From Cheiracanthium punctorium (Eukaryota; Arthropoda; Arachnida; Araneae; Cheiracanthiidae), in assembly GCA_038373885.1 (NCBI GenBank), contig JAWZYV010018244.1:62001-126000 (forward strand): 64,000 bases of DNA, read 5' to 3'. The position numbers and the translations under genes are program-made. Positions within the stretch are counted from its first letter, which is position 1; each line of letters begins with the position of its first letter. Shown piece after piece: positions 12,361-25,400 of the stretch. The notes below the pieces were generated by a model. That model was not told the origin of the DNA. It searched no databases and saw only the letters and a list, made by a program, of their open reading frames with translations.

Positions 12361-15300
12361 ATGATAGTATGAAAATGTTATGTGCATTCAATTTTAAAAT
12401 TAAACTTAGAGAATTCATTTTTTTTTATCTCCTCCTGTGTTTTTAAAGGAGGAGAGAAAAAAAAAATCAAGAACCTGAGTTATGTTTTTGAAATTGATAG
12501 AGACAAAATAGTGCTTTCCCAAAGAATTGTTTTTACCCATTCTTTTTTTTTTTCCAATGACAAAAATTTGTCAACCCTCTTTCTTTGTATAATTTTAAAA
12601 GCACTAAAATGCTAGTACAGTGAAACCTTAATTAATTGGGTCTGACTTCTTTCAGAAAATGGAAATTGTCAGGTAATCACGAATGCTTCAATTCTCAGAC
12701 TGTACAATGACAGGGAATTGCATAATGAGACTATGTTTTGTATTTCTTGTTATGATTCAAAGTGTTTTATGAAAAGTTAAGCTGTAGCATATTAGGAAAA
12801 TTATATAGTAGGCTGTTAGTGTAGAACATTGTGAACAAGTTTATATTAACCATAGCAAATTTTGAAATACTTTTCGCGTATAAGAAGTTATTTTAAAAAG
12901 TTTTGTTAGTAGTTTGGTTTGGTGCAGCTTCAGTTGTCTTTGTTTTGAAGTTCTGTCAGAGAGTTGTTAAAAAACTTATTTTGGTTAATAGAGAGTGTTA
13001 GATAATCAAAGTTTTACTGTACTTGGATGGTCTACAAAATATTACAGTAAATGCCATTTTGAATTAAAAAAGAAGAAAATCAGATTAATGAATTTTATTT
13101 TAAAAATGAAAAGAAAAATGATATTTATTATTGTAATTACGTTTATTAAATGCGAATTTTAAGTTAAGAAATTGTTTGGTGTGATAAGTTGAAGACGTGT
13201 TCATATAATAGAATTTTACAAATTTGTGATTTAACAATGTACTTTTTAAATTTTATTGTGATTGTTTCTAATTTGTACTAATGTTTGTAATGTCTGTCTT
13301 TAAAAAAGTGTCATTTAATATTTTAAAATAATTGTTGATTTTCTGTTTTATTTGTTTGTATGTTATTTATAGTGTTCTATGCGTATTAGTATTGTACATA
13401 TTTATGGTGTTTTAGTTTGACCTTTGATTTTTTTTCTTTTTTGTTTGTTTGCTTGTGTGTGTGCATGTTTCTACATATTTATGGTGTTTTTAAAGAACTT
13501 GAAGATTGCTTCTTGTTTTTCTGTATTGATTTATTTTCTACATTCTTTGCATTCTAATTAGTAAAACCTTTCTTTTTTTGTAAAAGAAAAAGACCTACAA
13601 AGATTGATACATTACAACACAACAACCCGCCCCATATTTACATAAAAATCATATTTTAAAAATGTTCTTTCTCATCATTATTGCTTTGTTAAAGTAAAAA
13701 TTTGAATATGTTTAATTTTAAAAAGTTATTTGCTATTCTGGAACTTGGCATTAAAAACATTTGAAAAATTTATAGTGATCAAAACAAGTTAAAATTTGGG
13801 CTTCAATTATTTACAGATTATTTCTTTAAATGTAATTCTCTTGGTTTTTAAAATTATTTTGTGACCTAATTAAATAGTAATAATAAAAACAATCAAACAC
13901 ATGAATTCCACATTAAAATTGTTTTCTCTTCAAGAAATTTCAATTAAAAAAATAACTTGAGTGTAATTTTTAAAACTCAAATAACATGTCTACATTTTGT
14001 TAAATTAATTTAGCTTAAACTGTCTTAAGAGAAAAAAAAATGCACTCTGTAGGGATTTTTAAATAAATGCTAATAAAATAGAAAAGAAATGTACTGTAAA
14101 TTTTATTTTACTGAGAAAAGAATTTGTAAATTTCCATTTGGCTGTATAGTTTTGAATGGTCTTCTTAACTTTCAGTGTTTTGAGAACAATTTTAATTATT
14201 TTGTACTCTTTTTTGTATTTAACAATATTTCTATAAGATGCAATTTAGCAACATGAAACTGCTAAATGTAAATACTTAGACAGGGATCGCGCTGTAGTCT
14301 GATAAAAGTGGGTCACAAAGGCCCATATCTTGAGAAATATGGGTTTTTGCATATGCAAAACCTATTATGTGTGTATTTTTTTTGCATCACAATCAACAAA
14401 ATTTGAGTAAATTACTCAAAAATCTGAGTAAACGCGAACCCTGCTTAGACCTTCAATGCCCTTTGAAATACCCGAATTTTATTATTCCTTTTAATTTGAA
14501 ATTAATATTTGACTTTTATTCTAACCCTTAAATGTAAGTTATATGGGATTGTCTGGAAAGTTTGTGCCAATTTTTGGTAGGTGGAATAAGGGCATGTCTT
14601 AACATAGAATGACTGAATGCAAATGACTATGCATACATATCCTAAAAGACTGTACTTCAGCCATATTTTGGGGGGGGGGGATTTAGTTATGATAAATCAG
14701 TTTTTGTCAATTTCATACAAATTAGAATGTGAAAGATAACAAAGTGCATTATAAGCTTTTACCAAATGATGAGAGGATAAATTCCGTGAAGCATTGTTTC
14801 CAGTTAAATGAATTAAGACAACAATTGAACAAAAATGTTCAGAAATAGCAAATTGGAAGGATGTCATGTTTTGTCAGGACAGCCTTATGTTTCTTTGATA
14901 ACTTCACTGGAAAATCAGAGTTGAAGGTTTAACAAATTCAGTTCATTACAGTCACGTAACAACTTGATTTAATACCATTGCATTGAATTCAAGTTGTATA
15001 AATTTAATAACTGGAATTTTAATGCATTTTTGTGTTAAAAGTTGGGTTTCTCCCTTGAAATACATTACAAGCTAGTCTTTTTTTAAAAAATTATTTTGGT
15101 TGCTCATTCATAGTTGCTTTGCTTGTTGCTATATCAGCAAAATTCTCTATAGAAAGGAGTGAAAGAGAGAGCAAAATTCAGTGTTTCTTCAGTTTTATGC
15201 TATGAAATACTGTTTTATTTATATTTTTGTAATCAGTGTACATTGCTTTTCAATAACATTTATTTCATAGCAAGTTTTAGTTTTGCATTTTCTTAAAGTA

Positions 15301-18244
15301 GAAAAATATAATAATTTTGTTTCAGTTTTGTTCAATGCTCATGTTCTCTGAAAAGTTTATTTAGTATGTAAAAGCATGCTCCAAATAGACTAAAATGTTC
15401 CTTTTGTTGTATTATAAATATGCATTAAAACATTGATTTTTTAAGAAATATTAAGTGGGTCAAACTTGATCTACCTGTAAATTGAGATTACCTGGAAAGT
15501 CTTAATTTTGGTTATAATTTCCTTTCCTTTTTCCTTAACATAAAAGTTATTGGTTCTGAATAGTCATGTACGATAAATAAAATATGAATGCTTTGTTTGT
15601 ATGGAATTTTTCTTATTGTGTCTTAAATTAATATTAAGTTCTGTAAGCCTTGAACATCTTTTAAATATTTAGTTAGCTCTAGCGTAGTACTTGATATTGA
15701 CCTTTTGTTTTTGGTTGTATCCAAACTTAGTAAATTGTGATTTTATTTTCAATGAAAATGTCTTAGAGAATGTTAACATATTTTGAAAAGAATTTTGAGT
15801 TGAAATAGTGATTCTTGATGGTGTTACTTTTTTTCCAGAGCAGCGACGCATTTCATCTTTGGTTATTTTAAACCTATCAACCCTCAAAGTGCCTGTTTTA
15901 AAATATCATTTAAAAATGAATCATGTACCACTTTTTTGAAAGGATATTGAAATATTCTTAAACACTTTAAGGGTTGATGGTTACTTTGCCTCTTTATCTG
16001 TTCCCTTCTGGCATGCCTTAGATATGAAGGTAATTGTTTTAAGTTTTCTGAAGAACTGTTGTTATAGTTCTGTATTTTTAAAATTAAGCTTTAATTTATT
16101 TGGCATTTATGGATATTTCTATCCATTTTAAAGAAATTGAGATAGAGGGACAAAAATTACATCTTTATTTTAGCATGTGTCAACACATGTTTTAGCAGTA
16201 TTTGCATTTATAATATTCAGCTACCATTTACTGTTTATGCTCTTTATATAAAGATTGTATTTAATTTTTGATTGCTGCCAGCATTGTTGCTTTGACGTGT
16301 ATGTTTCTCTTTCCAAAGCAGCCTTACCATAAATTATACATGTAAAAAATGCTATTATCACCCGAGCGTGCAAATATCTCTAATTTTGTGAATGGTTGTA
16401 TTACGAATTGCACTTCTTCAAAGAAAGGTCCTATAAAATAGGTGATGCGTGGTTGCCGATCTAATGGTCTGGAGTTTAGGGTGGAATTCTCCCTTATGTA
16501 ACGTCATTACACATTAGAGCCCCTAGTGAATTGAATTGTAAAGCTTATTTTTAAAACACAAACATTTCATTATTATACTTATATAATGTGTACTTTTAAT
16601 ACAAATGCTGCATATAGGTGCTAGCGCACTTCCAAGAGTTTACGTCCACTGACCATAATGTGAAAAAAACTATAAATCCTTCGAAAAGAAAATTACTAAA
16701 AAATAGGGAACGAGTGGATTCTGAAATTTTTAATGGCATGAATTATGAAAAATTTCAAACCAATCGCACCAGCAGTTTGAATTTTATTATGTTTTTTGAA
16801 TACAATCACTTACAACATTAAAAAATTTATACCTTTAATGTTATTAATTTATTTGAAATCGAATCAATAATGCAAGCTATGATGTTAATTGGTAAAGATT
16901 TTATGATTATCTGCAGGGCAAATAATTATATTTAAAATAAAATGTTTGTGTTTTAAAATTATTCCATTTAAATTCACAAGGGGCTCTGATGCGTAATCAC
17001 GTTACATATGGAGAAAACCATCCTAAACTCTCGACCATTAGATCAACAGCTGTGTATAACCTATTCTATATGACCCTTCTTTGAGGTGTAATTCGTTAGT
17101 GAAGTGTAATTTTGTTATCCATTTACAAAACAGATGTTTAATAAATTTATTTATGCAAATTACTTTCTTTTACATTATTCCTCTAATAGCATCTTTATAA
17201 AGTGTTCTATTACATAGAGTAATATTTAACATGTATAATTATGTCGATAAAATTATTTATAAAACATTGTGATTTACTTGTGAATCATAAATATGTTGAA
17301 ATAACTTTTCACAATTATGTTAAATTTACCAATATGAATAATGCAATCTGTTTTAATCACATTTAAAAATCCTAATTTTTTAAAAGTTTTTAGAATAACA
17401 TTACATTGATTATTTATAGTACGTGGTTGTTGAATGTTATAAATGTATTTGTGAGGAAGAAATTTTAACTTCTTATAATATTTAAAATATATCTCTTCTA
17501 AATAACTCTTGCATTGTGTTTTACATTAACTAATTTTCTGTTAAGACAACAAACTGTCTACTCATTATTGTTAGTAGTTTACTGTTAATCAAATATAGTC
17601 TTTTAATTGAACCTTGCTATAACAATATTTATGTGGGTTAAGAAAAGTGTTATGTCCTCTAAAACGTTTGCTTTCTGAAATGCCTTGATAAAGAAAAAAG
17701 TAACATCTACAATTTATCCAAGTGTATAGATACATTATCAGTTTATAAAAGGGCAAAGCATAGGAGAAAAACAAAATATGTAAATGAACTTTCTAATTTA
17801 TTTACAAAATTTGTTTAAAAAAAAAAAAAAGCAGTGTAAGGTTTTGAAATAGATAATCTTTCCAAGGATATTGGGTTTATGTCACCTATACTAAAATTAG
17901 TTTAATAAGTCTTAGTTGCTTAATTTAGGGGATGTTATTAATTAACTGAATATGTTATATTAAGGTTCAGCTGCTCTTGTCAAAAATATAACATCTCATC
18001 TGCTTACCTTCTAAATTCTATGCATGTAGATTTTTTTTAAATCAAATTCTTGTTTTTCTTTAATATTCAGCTCCAGACATTTTTAAAATGTCAATTGGTA
18101 TAGAATTTTCTGAAGCTTTTGGTAAAAATATTTACAGTAATTACAAGGAATTCTTTAAAAAAAAATCTCTGCAGTTAACATGGTAATTTAAGATCTAGTA
18201 ATTTTTTGTAAAACTTATTTCCCTTTTCTTCTGTACAACTATGA

Positions 18245-18275
<31 letters not shown>

Positions 18276-19434
18276 TTTGATTACTGTTTATCCCACATTA
18301 AAAAACATATGTGTAGATTTACTTTGATCTGTCTCTAATTTAGTTTCATGACTTGGTTTTGTTTCAATGGAATCCTGTTTAGTTATTTTTTAACATTTTA
18401 TATGTTTACACTCTTTATTTTGTTTTTCATATCATTTAATAACATGTATTTATTTATCATGCTATCAACTTTGCTACTAACAGATCATCAATTTTAAATA
18501 AAGTCTTTAATTTCCCATTTATTTTAATGAAGGAAAAACATTTAAAAAAATCTTAATAAATAACACTGATTTCATTGCATTTAGATAGTTTCTGTTGTTT
18601 TATTCCAGACTGATTCTTTATTCTAAAATTTATCCTCTGCATTCACTTTCCGTGCTATGTATTTTAAATTGGCGAATGTTCATTTTACTGAAAATGTTAA
18701 AATGATAGAATACCAAATAAATGGATTATAGTGTTTGAATATAAGTCTCATATAAGATTTTGTTCAAACTAAACAACAAATCAAACTAATCCCCCATTTT
18801 AAAATGTTTCTAATTAGAAGGGTATCTGAAGTTTATGGATATTACTATGTATTACAGATTGGAGTTTATTTTCTTAGATTTAGGGGAAAGAATCATTTAT
18901 TTAAAAGATCAGTTTAACATGTTTGCTATTGAAATTTTGTGATTAACATAAACAATTTTGCACACATCATAAATTACTTTTCATTTATAAATTTACTTTT
19001 CCTTGTATAACCCTGTAAATATTTTCACATGCATATATGTTATATGCGATTTTAAATTGTTGACTATCAAACTGTATAAAATTTTGTAATATTTTATGTA
19101 TGAGTTTTACAGTGTTACTTTCACCCAGCATAAATCACTAATATTTATTTTATTTATTTAAGTGGCTAAATGTGAATTTTTCAATGCTGGTGGCAGTGTT
19201 AAAGACAGAATTGGACTTCGTATGGTTGAGGAGGCTGAAAAAAATGGTATCATCAAGCCTGGAGATACATTAATTGAGCCTACTTCTGGAAATACTGGTG
19301 TGTATTTTTCAGATTGTAGATTTTGATAAATTTTTGTTTTGGGTTTCAGAAGATGCTCTTACTAGTTTGTACATAATACATACTTTCTGTTGAAGTAAGT
19401 TTTTTTTAGATAAGTATTAAAATTGTTCAAAATC

Positions 19435-19476
<42 letters not shown>

Positions 19477-22400
19477 TTATTTAAAATCTGTGAAATCAAT
19501 AGTTACCATTTTAAAATAAATTTAACAGAACTTTCATCTTAAAGTTTCTAGATAATTTTCATTATTGGATATGTTTTTAGTCATTTATTTATTGTGTACA
19601 AGTGTGATATTCTTATTGTTATTTTATGTTGTTTTAGGAATTGGTCTGGCATTAGCTGCAGTTGTAAAAGGATATAACTGTACAATTGTTATGCCTGAGA
19701 AGATGAGTAGCGAGAAAGTAAATATTTTAAGAGCTCTTGGTGCTGAAATTGTTCGTACACCAACTAGTGCTCGTTTCGATGCTCCAGAATCACATATCAG
19801 TGTTGCACAAAAAGTTAACATGCAGATTCCAAACAGCCTCATTCTTGATCAGGTGTGCATTATGCTTAATGAAATGATTGTTTTGTGCTGTAAATATTCA
19901 TGTACACCCACTCAAAATATTTGAGCATAAGATAAATTTCCTATTTTTGTTTAACTTTTCTTTTTACTCTATAGATCAAATACACACACACACAAGAACA
20001 ACAACAACAAAACTAATATTATGATATGTATTGCTTTTTGAGAAAACCTAATAAATTTTTCTCAAAATAACAAAAAAATTGTTTTTCATCCTGGTATATA
20101 TTTTTGAGTGGTTGTATGATCTTAATACTGTTGATTTATTTTTTATCAAGTAAATAATTTTCATATTTTACTGATTAAGAATTTTTTTTTTTATGGGGTC
20201 TTTTTTTTATACGGGATCTATATAAAAATTTTAATTTTGCATTTATTTAGATTCAATCTCTTGAAAATTTTAACTGATACCATAAAATTCTGTACCTTTT
20301 TTTATGTAGATTTGTAATGTATTTGCAGCTTTGCAATGTAATAGTATTGTATATGTGAATGATCAATTTTTAAGGAATAAAAGCTTAAGTCAGTGTTTTA
20401 GGGCCACCCTGTATATATCTGTAATAAAATTGCATCAGTAAATCCTGTGTGTTAAAATCTAATTGCCTGTTCTTTTAGCCATGTTCGGATATATTGCATT
20501 TTATTCCTCAAAATTATTTCTAAATGCATCCTTTTAATAACTTATAAAATTTATTTCTCCATGCAGAGTTCCAAGACATGACATTCTTTGCCCACTTGAG
20601 ACAAGCTTCTTTGTGACATTTTAGTAGTCATGGTTTTCCTTTTAATTTGTGCCGAACAACATTAGCATTAGATTTCAAATTTTGCCGCATGGTTTTAGTA
20701 ATCTGTTTTAGTAAGATACTTTGCAATTCAACTGTTTTTTTTTTTTTTTTTTTTTTTTTTTTCGTAGCCAGTATGACAATCCCTCTATTATCATGATCTG
20801 ATAACTTCTTTGACCAGATCATTTAAGCATTCCATACAGTTCTTTTTTAATTAAAACATTATGAATTGCAGTTTTAGAATGATTAAGAATCGTACTTATT
20901 TCACGCTCAGATATTCCTTTTCCTTTGCAGAATCACACTCTTCTCACTTCTGTTTCAGACAGCTCACTTCCATGATGAATTTTAATAATAAATTTGAAAA
21001 ATTAGATGCAATTCAGAATTTATGCATTTTATCCTTTTTTCAAAACTTCAGATTTTTTCTGGTTACAGTTAAAGTTTGACTTAAAAACAAAATTGTCTGC
21101 TTTTTTAATAACATAAAAGTGGTCTTACATTTATGGAACAGTGGGTTTAGGTAAAATCATTTGGCATGCAACAACAAATTATTCTAATTTTCTTTCCTTG
21201 AGCTAAAGAAACATTCTATAGTTACTTCTTTTCATACATTCACTTTTAAGTGCAAACTAATATATTGTTGAAAAAAGGTTAAATTTTGAATGGTCTTATA
21301 ATTTTGTAACAGACTTTAAAATCAGAGCATTGTGAAATATGTCATTTTAAATACCATCCAGTGGCCAGAGTTTTAGAAGTTCATAGTATCTTTATGGTCA
21401 CATGACCTGGAAACAACAAGTCTATGCCAAGAGCTGGGAGAAGGACCTTTTTTTACGCATTATTTGATTATGACATAATCTTGTAATTCCTCACTCTTCT
21501 GTTTTACTGCTTGTCCAATGATTTAGACTGCTATTGTCCTTGTAATATGGATTAATAAATAGTTTCTGCCTTTATCTGTGACAGATTCAACTCAATTCTA
21601 GCAGTGTATTGTTTGTCACACACACACACATATCTATTAATATGTTTTTTAATAATCCTAGCATTATACAGTTATTCAAAATTATTTATCGCAATAGTCT
21701 TTCCTTTTATCAGTATTGTCAAAATATTTGTTAAAAATAGTACCATTCATTCATTTTAAAAATCATTATTGAACATAGGGGATAGTATTTTTTCATCAGC
21801 CTTCAAATAATGAGGAATTTACTATATCTATCTTGAATTATTATGATCAAAAACTATATGCAGTAGTATTAATTTCAAGTCAATAGTCAAAGTTGTGTGT
21901 TTGTTGGTGTGTTTCTATAACTAATCATGTTAAGTTTATTACTTTAGATGTTTTTATAATGTTTTTGTTGATTTCAGTATCGAAATCCTGGAAATCCGTT
22001 GGCTCATTATGATACTACAGCGGAAGAAATTTTGTACCAGTGTGATAATAAAATTGATATGATTGTTATGGGTGCTGGTACAGGTGGTACTATTACTGGA
22101 ATTGGTAGGAAAATTAAAGAAAAGTGTCCTAATTGCAAGGTAGGCCATACTATTATAATGACTGTTGGAGAAATCTAAAAAATAATTATAATGAACAAGT
22201 TTATTTTAGTTTAAATAATTTCTTTATTAAAATCAATACTTTTAAATTACATTCCAGGTTATTGGTGTTGATCCATATGGTTCCATATTAGCTGAACCTG
22301 AGGTTTTGAATCAAACAGATACATCTTTTTATGAAGTGGAAGGCATTGGTTATGACTTTGTTCCTACAGTTTTAGACAGATCGGTAAATACTTTTATAAT

Positions 22401-25400
22401 ATTTCGTATTTTTTGGTAAATTTTAAGCATTAAAAATTGCAACTTATGATTTCAGAAAATTTCTTTAGATGGGTTTGAAATATTTGTTTATTTTACAATT
22501 TTAAACCATTAAAGGTTAATTTTCTTGAGTTTGTGGTTGTTTTAAAATATGATTAATTCATATGTAGTCTCCATTATACATTTTTATTGCTTTTTTCTTC
22601 TGAGTATATTCTTAAACAATAAGATAAATGTAGTAATAGAGGAAACTGGTGATAGTTGGCTACAGGGGTAAGTAGTTGTCTTCATAATTTATCTGTTTGA
22701 GAATACATTGTGCAAACCAGTCACTGAATAACTTTCTTCAAATGCTATTGCAGTTTTGCTGCATTACCCATGTGCAGTGGATATTTACAGCAATTTCTTT
22801 TTTGCATTGGTCAGTAAGTTATTGCTGCTTCATTATTTTTCTAATGAGCATCATCCCACCATTTAAAGTGTGTCAGGGTGTAACTTTTTGCTGGTCTATT
22901 CTTATCAATAATTAGAAGCTGTAAAAAATATAGTCAAAGGACTTGTAAAAACTGCTCTCCTACAGACATACAGACCAATAAATGTCTGCATGCCTGTAGG
23001 AGATGTTTATTGGTCTCCTACGGGCATGCAGACGTTTTTATCATTAAGTACACCAAATGTAGAAAAAAGTGGGTTCTGAAGTTTGGATACATAAGGATAA
23101 GGCCTGCACAACAGAGACTCTCAATTTTTCTGCTGTGATAACTGTAATTCTGATGATGATTTCGAGTAGGACAGAAGCCATCTCAAAGTTAATGTTTCAT
23201 TCATTATTTTTATAACTGTATAATTTAAAGTTTACATTTTGTAACAATAGGTAATTCCTTTGTTTAAACTTACTGGTAAAAATACAATTGGTTTCTCTTA
23301 AATGTGTGCCTTATTTGAGTTTAATGCAACTTGCCAACTTGCCGTAAGATAGGGTACGTTGGCACAAACATTTTTTTCTCTTAATTCCGGCTTCCATTAA
23401 ACATAAACTATTCACATTACAAACACACAAGTCCTGGTATTTATAGCCAAATACACGTGCTTTAAAAGTGCAGCTCAATTTTGTTAAAAATTTTGGAACA
23501 AAAAAATTAATAAAAATCAGTAGCCAAAAGCTAGCCCCGGCCTCCTCTGTTATATATTTTTTTGAACAAATAATTCTGTATGGTAGTTTTCTTAAAATTT
23601 GTTTTCTTTCCCTAGGTTGTTGATAAATGGGTGAAATCAGATGACAAAGAATCCTTTCAAATGGCTAGAATGTTGATTAAAAAAGAAGGATTATTGTGCG
23701 GTATGTCAACATACTTTTTTTTACCGTTAAAAAATAATGAAAATATTGATGGCCAGTAAATTTCTACTTGACTTAAATCAAGAACAATGTTGTTGATAAT
23801 TTATTTTAATATCATTAATAAATGGTAGTACATTGCACTGTCATACCACATGTCAGGGGTTTGTGCAAGTTTAACTCAGCCTTTCATCCCTTGAGTGAGT
23901 CGATAAAATGTGGACCAAGCTTGCTTGAGGACTGTCCCCTGGGGGCTCCACATCAGGCTTATCTTCTGCCCAGTATGTATGCTTATGCATTCCAGAGCCT
24001 ATGGTTGTGAAGGGTGGATGGGCAGCACACGTTTTGGACACCATGTGGTCTATTGTGCCACTGAGTTTAGTTTAGTTTTAGCATTAATAAATATACTTTT
24101 CTATATGAATTTGCTTGATTATTATAATAATTTATTTACCCTTGATATCTGAAAGTTTAGTGATTTTTATCAATAGTTGTAGAATGATGTACATTTGTTA
24201 AATGACTTTTTTTTTTTTTTTTTAAAGATAACTTTTTATCAATAAAACTTATTTTTAATGACATGTATTTCAGATATCTTTCGGAGCTGTGTTGTTTGTT
24301 ATTGTGCTGTTCTTTTCTAGTCTGTTATGTATACTTCATGTACATGCACTTAAATTTCACGTATATTTCACTTTTAATGTTATTTTAAGCTAAAGATTTT
24401 CAGAGCATTTTATTCCAGGGAAGATTAATTTGATTCGTCAAACATTCACTGAAAAATATAAATTAATTATTTTTTTTTTTAAAGTGAAGTTTTATTTGTA
24501 GCTTATTTAAATGATCTAATTACTAAAAGCTGCAATATATAAACATCTGTCTAGTTAAAAAAACTTATGCAATTTGAAAGTTGGTTTCAATTCTTTTAGT
24601 TTCAAATTTATTTTTTTCAATTTCTTTTCATTTTTGCTTTTTGAACATGTAAGGAAAGTATGGTAATCATGAAACAATGAGATTTTGATGTGTTTATACA
24701 TTTTTGAGGTCTTCTGAATTGATTTATGTTATTTTTACAGCTACATATGTGTGTTTGTATGTGATTTAAGGGTGTATGTCGAAGAAAAAAAATCTCTGTT
24801 TTTAGTCTTGGTACACAAATTGAAATAAACTAATAGCACCATGGTCTCAAAAAAAAATTCCAGATTGTTCTTCATAAGCTGCTTTACACACTGCAATGAG
24901 TGAAAAAGCTGTGGCTTTTGTGAAATTTTCAGAAAAAATCCTTAAACATGGATCTGAACTGCAAGATTTTTCGAAGAGTGACACGCTTTGCAAAAATTTC
25001 CGATTTTTAAGAATTTTTTCTAAAAGTTTTGAAATGGATACAGATTGATTGTTTATTTCAGTATGTAGTACAGCTTGTAAAGAGACAGTTTCAAAATTTT
25101 GAAGTGCCTGGCATAATTAGTTTATTTGTACTTATGTACCAAAATCACATGATTTTTTTCGAACAACACCATTAGCACAATAGTTCCTAAATGGTGTATT
25201 CGAATGAGCTCAAATTTGGTAGATATATTATGTACCACCTTTGCATGATCATTATTGATTTGTTGTGTATAGGATGTATAGTTTTTTTTATGAGGGCTGC
25301 AAAAAAAGTTTCTTGTATGTTACAGTGTATGGCCAGAAATTCTTGAAAGTGGGGTAACCTTTATAAAGTGCATTTGATTGAGCTCAAATTTGGTACACAT

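Larger units (their letters stand above)
11579..19162. other. CBS intron 2, 7.6 kb
   Basis: Besides the elements listed separately (12618-13019, 14281-14443, 14541-14940, 15876-15978, 16400-17100), it is AT-rich DNA with microsatellites: (AC)n followed by a long A-run at 12307-12358 and (AT)n at 18246-18271. No further exon with CBS similarity is needed or seen. Confidence 0.6.

Noticed and set aside
20861..21079. 72-codon + strand frame
   Set aside because: It is antisense to the Tc1-like fossil and has no features of its own.
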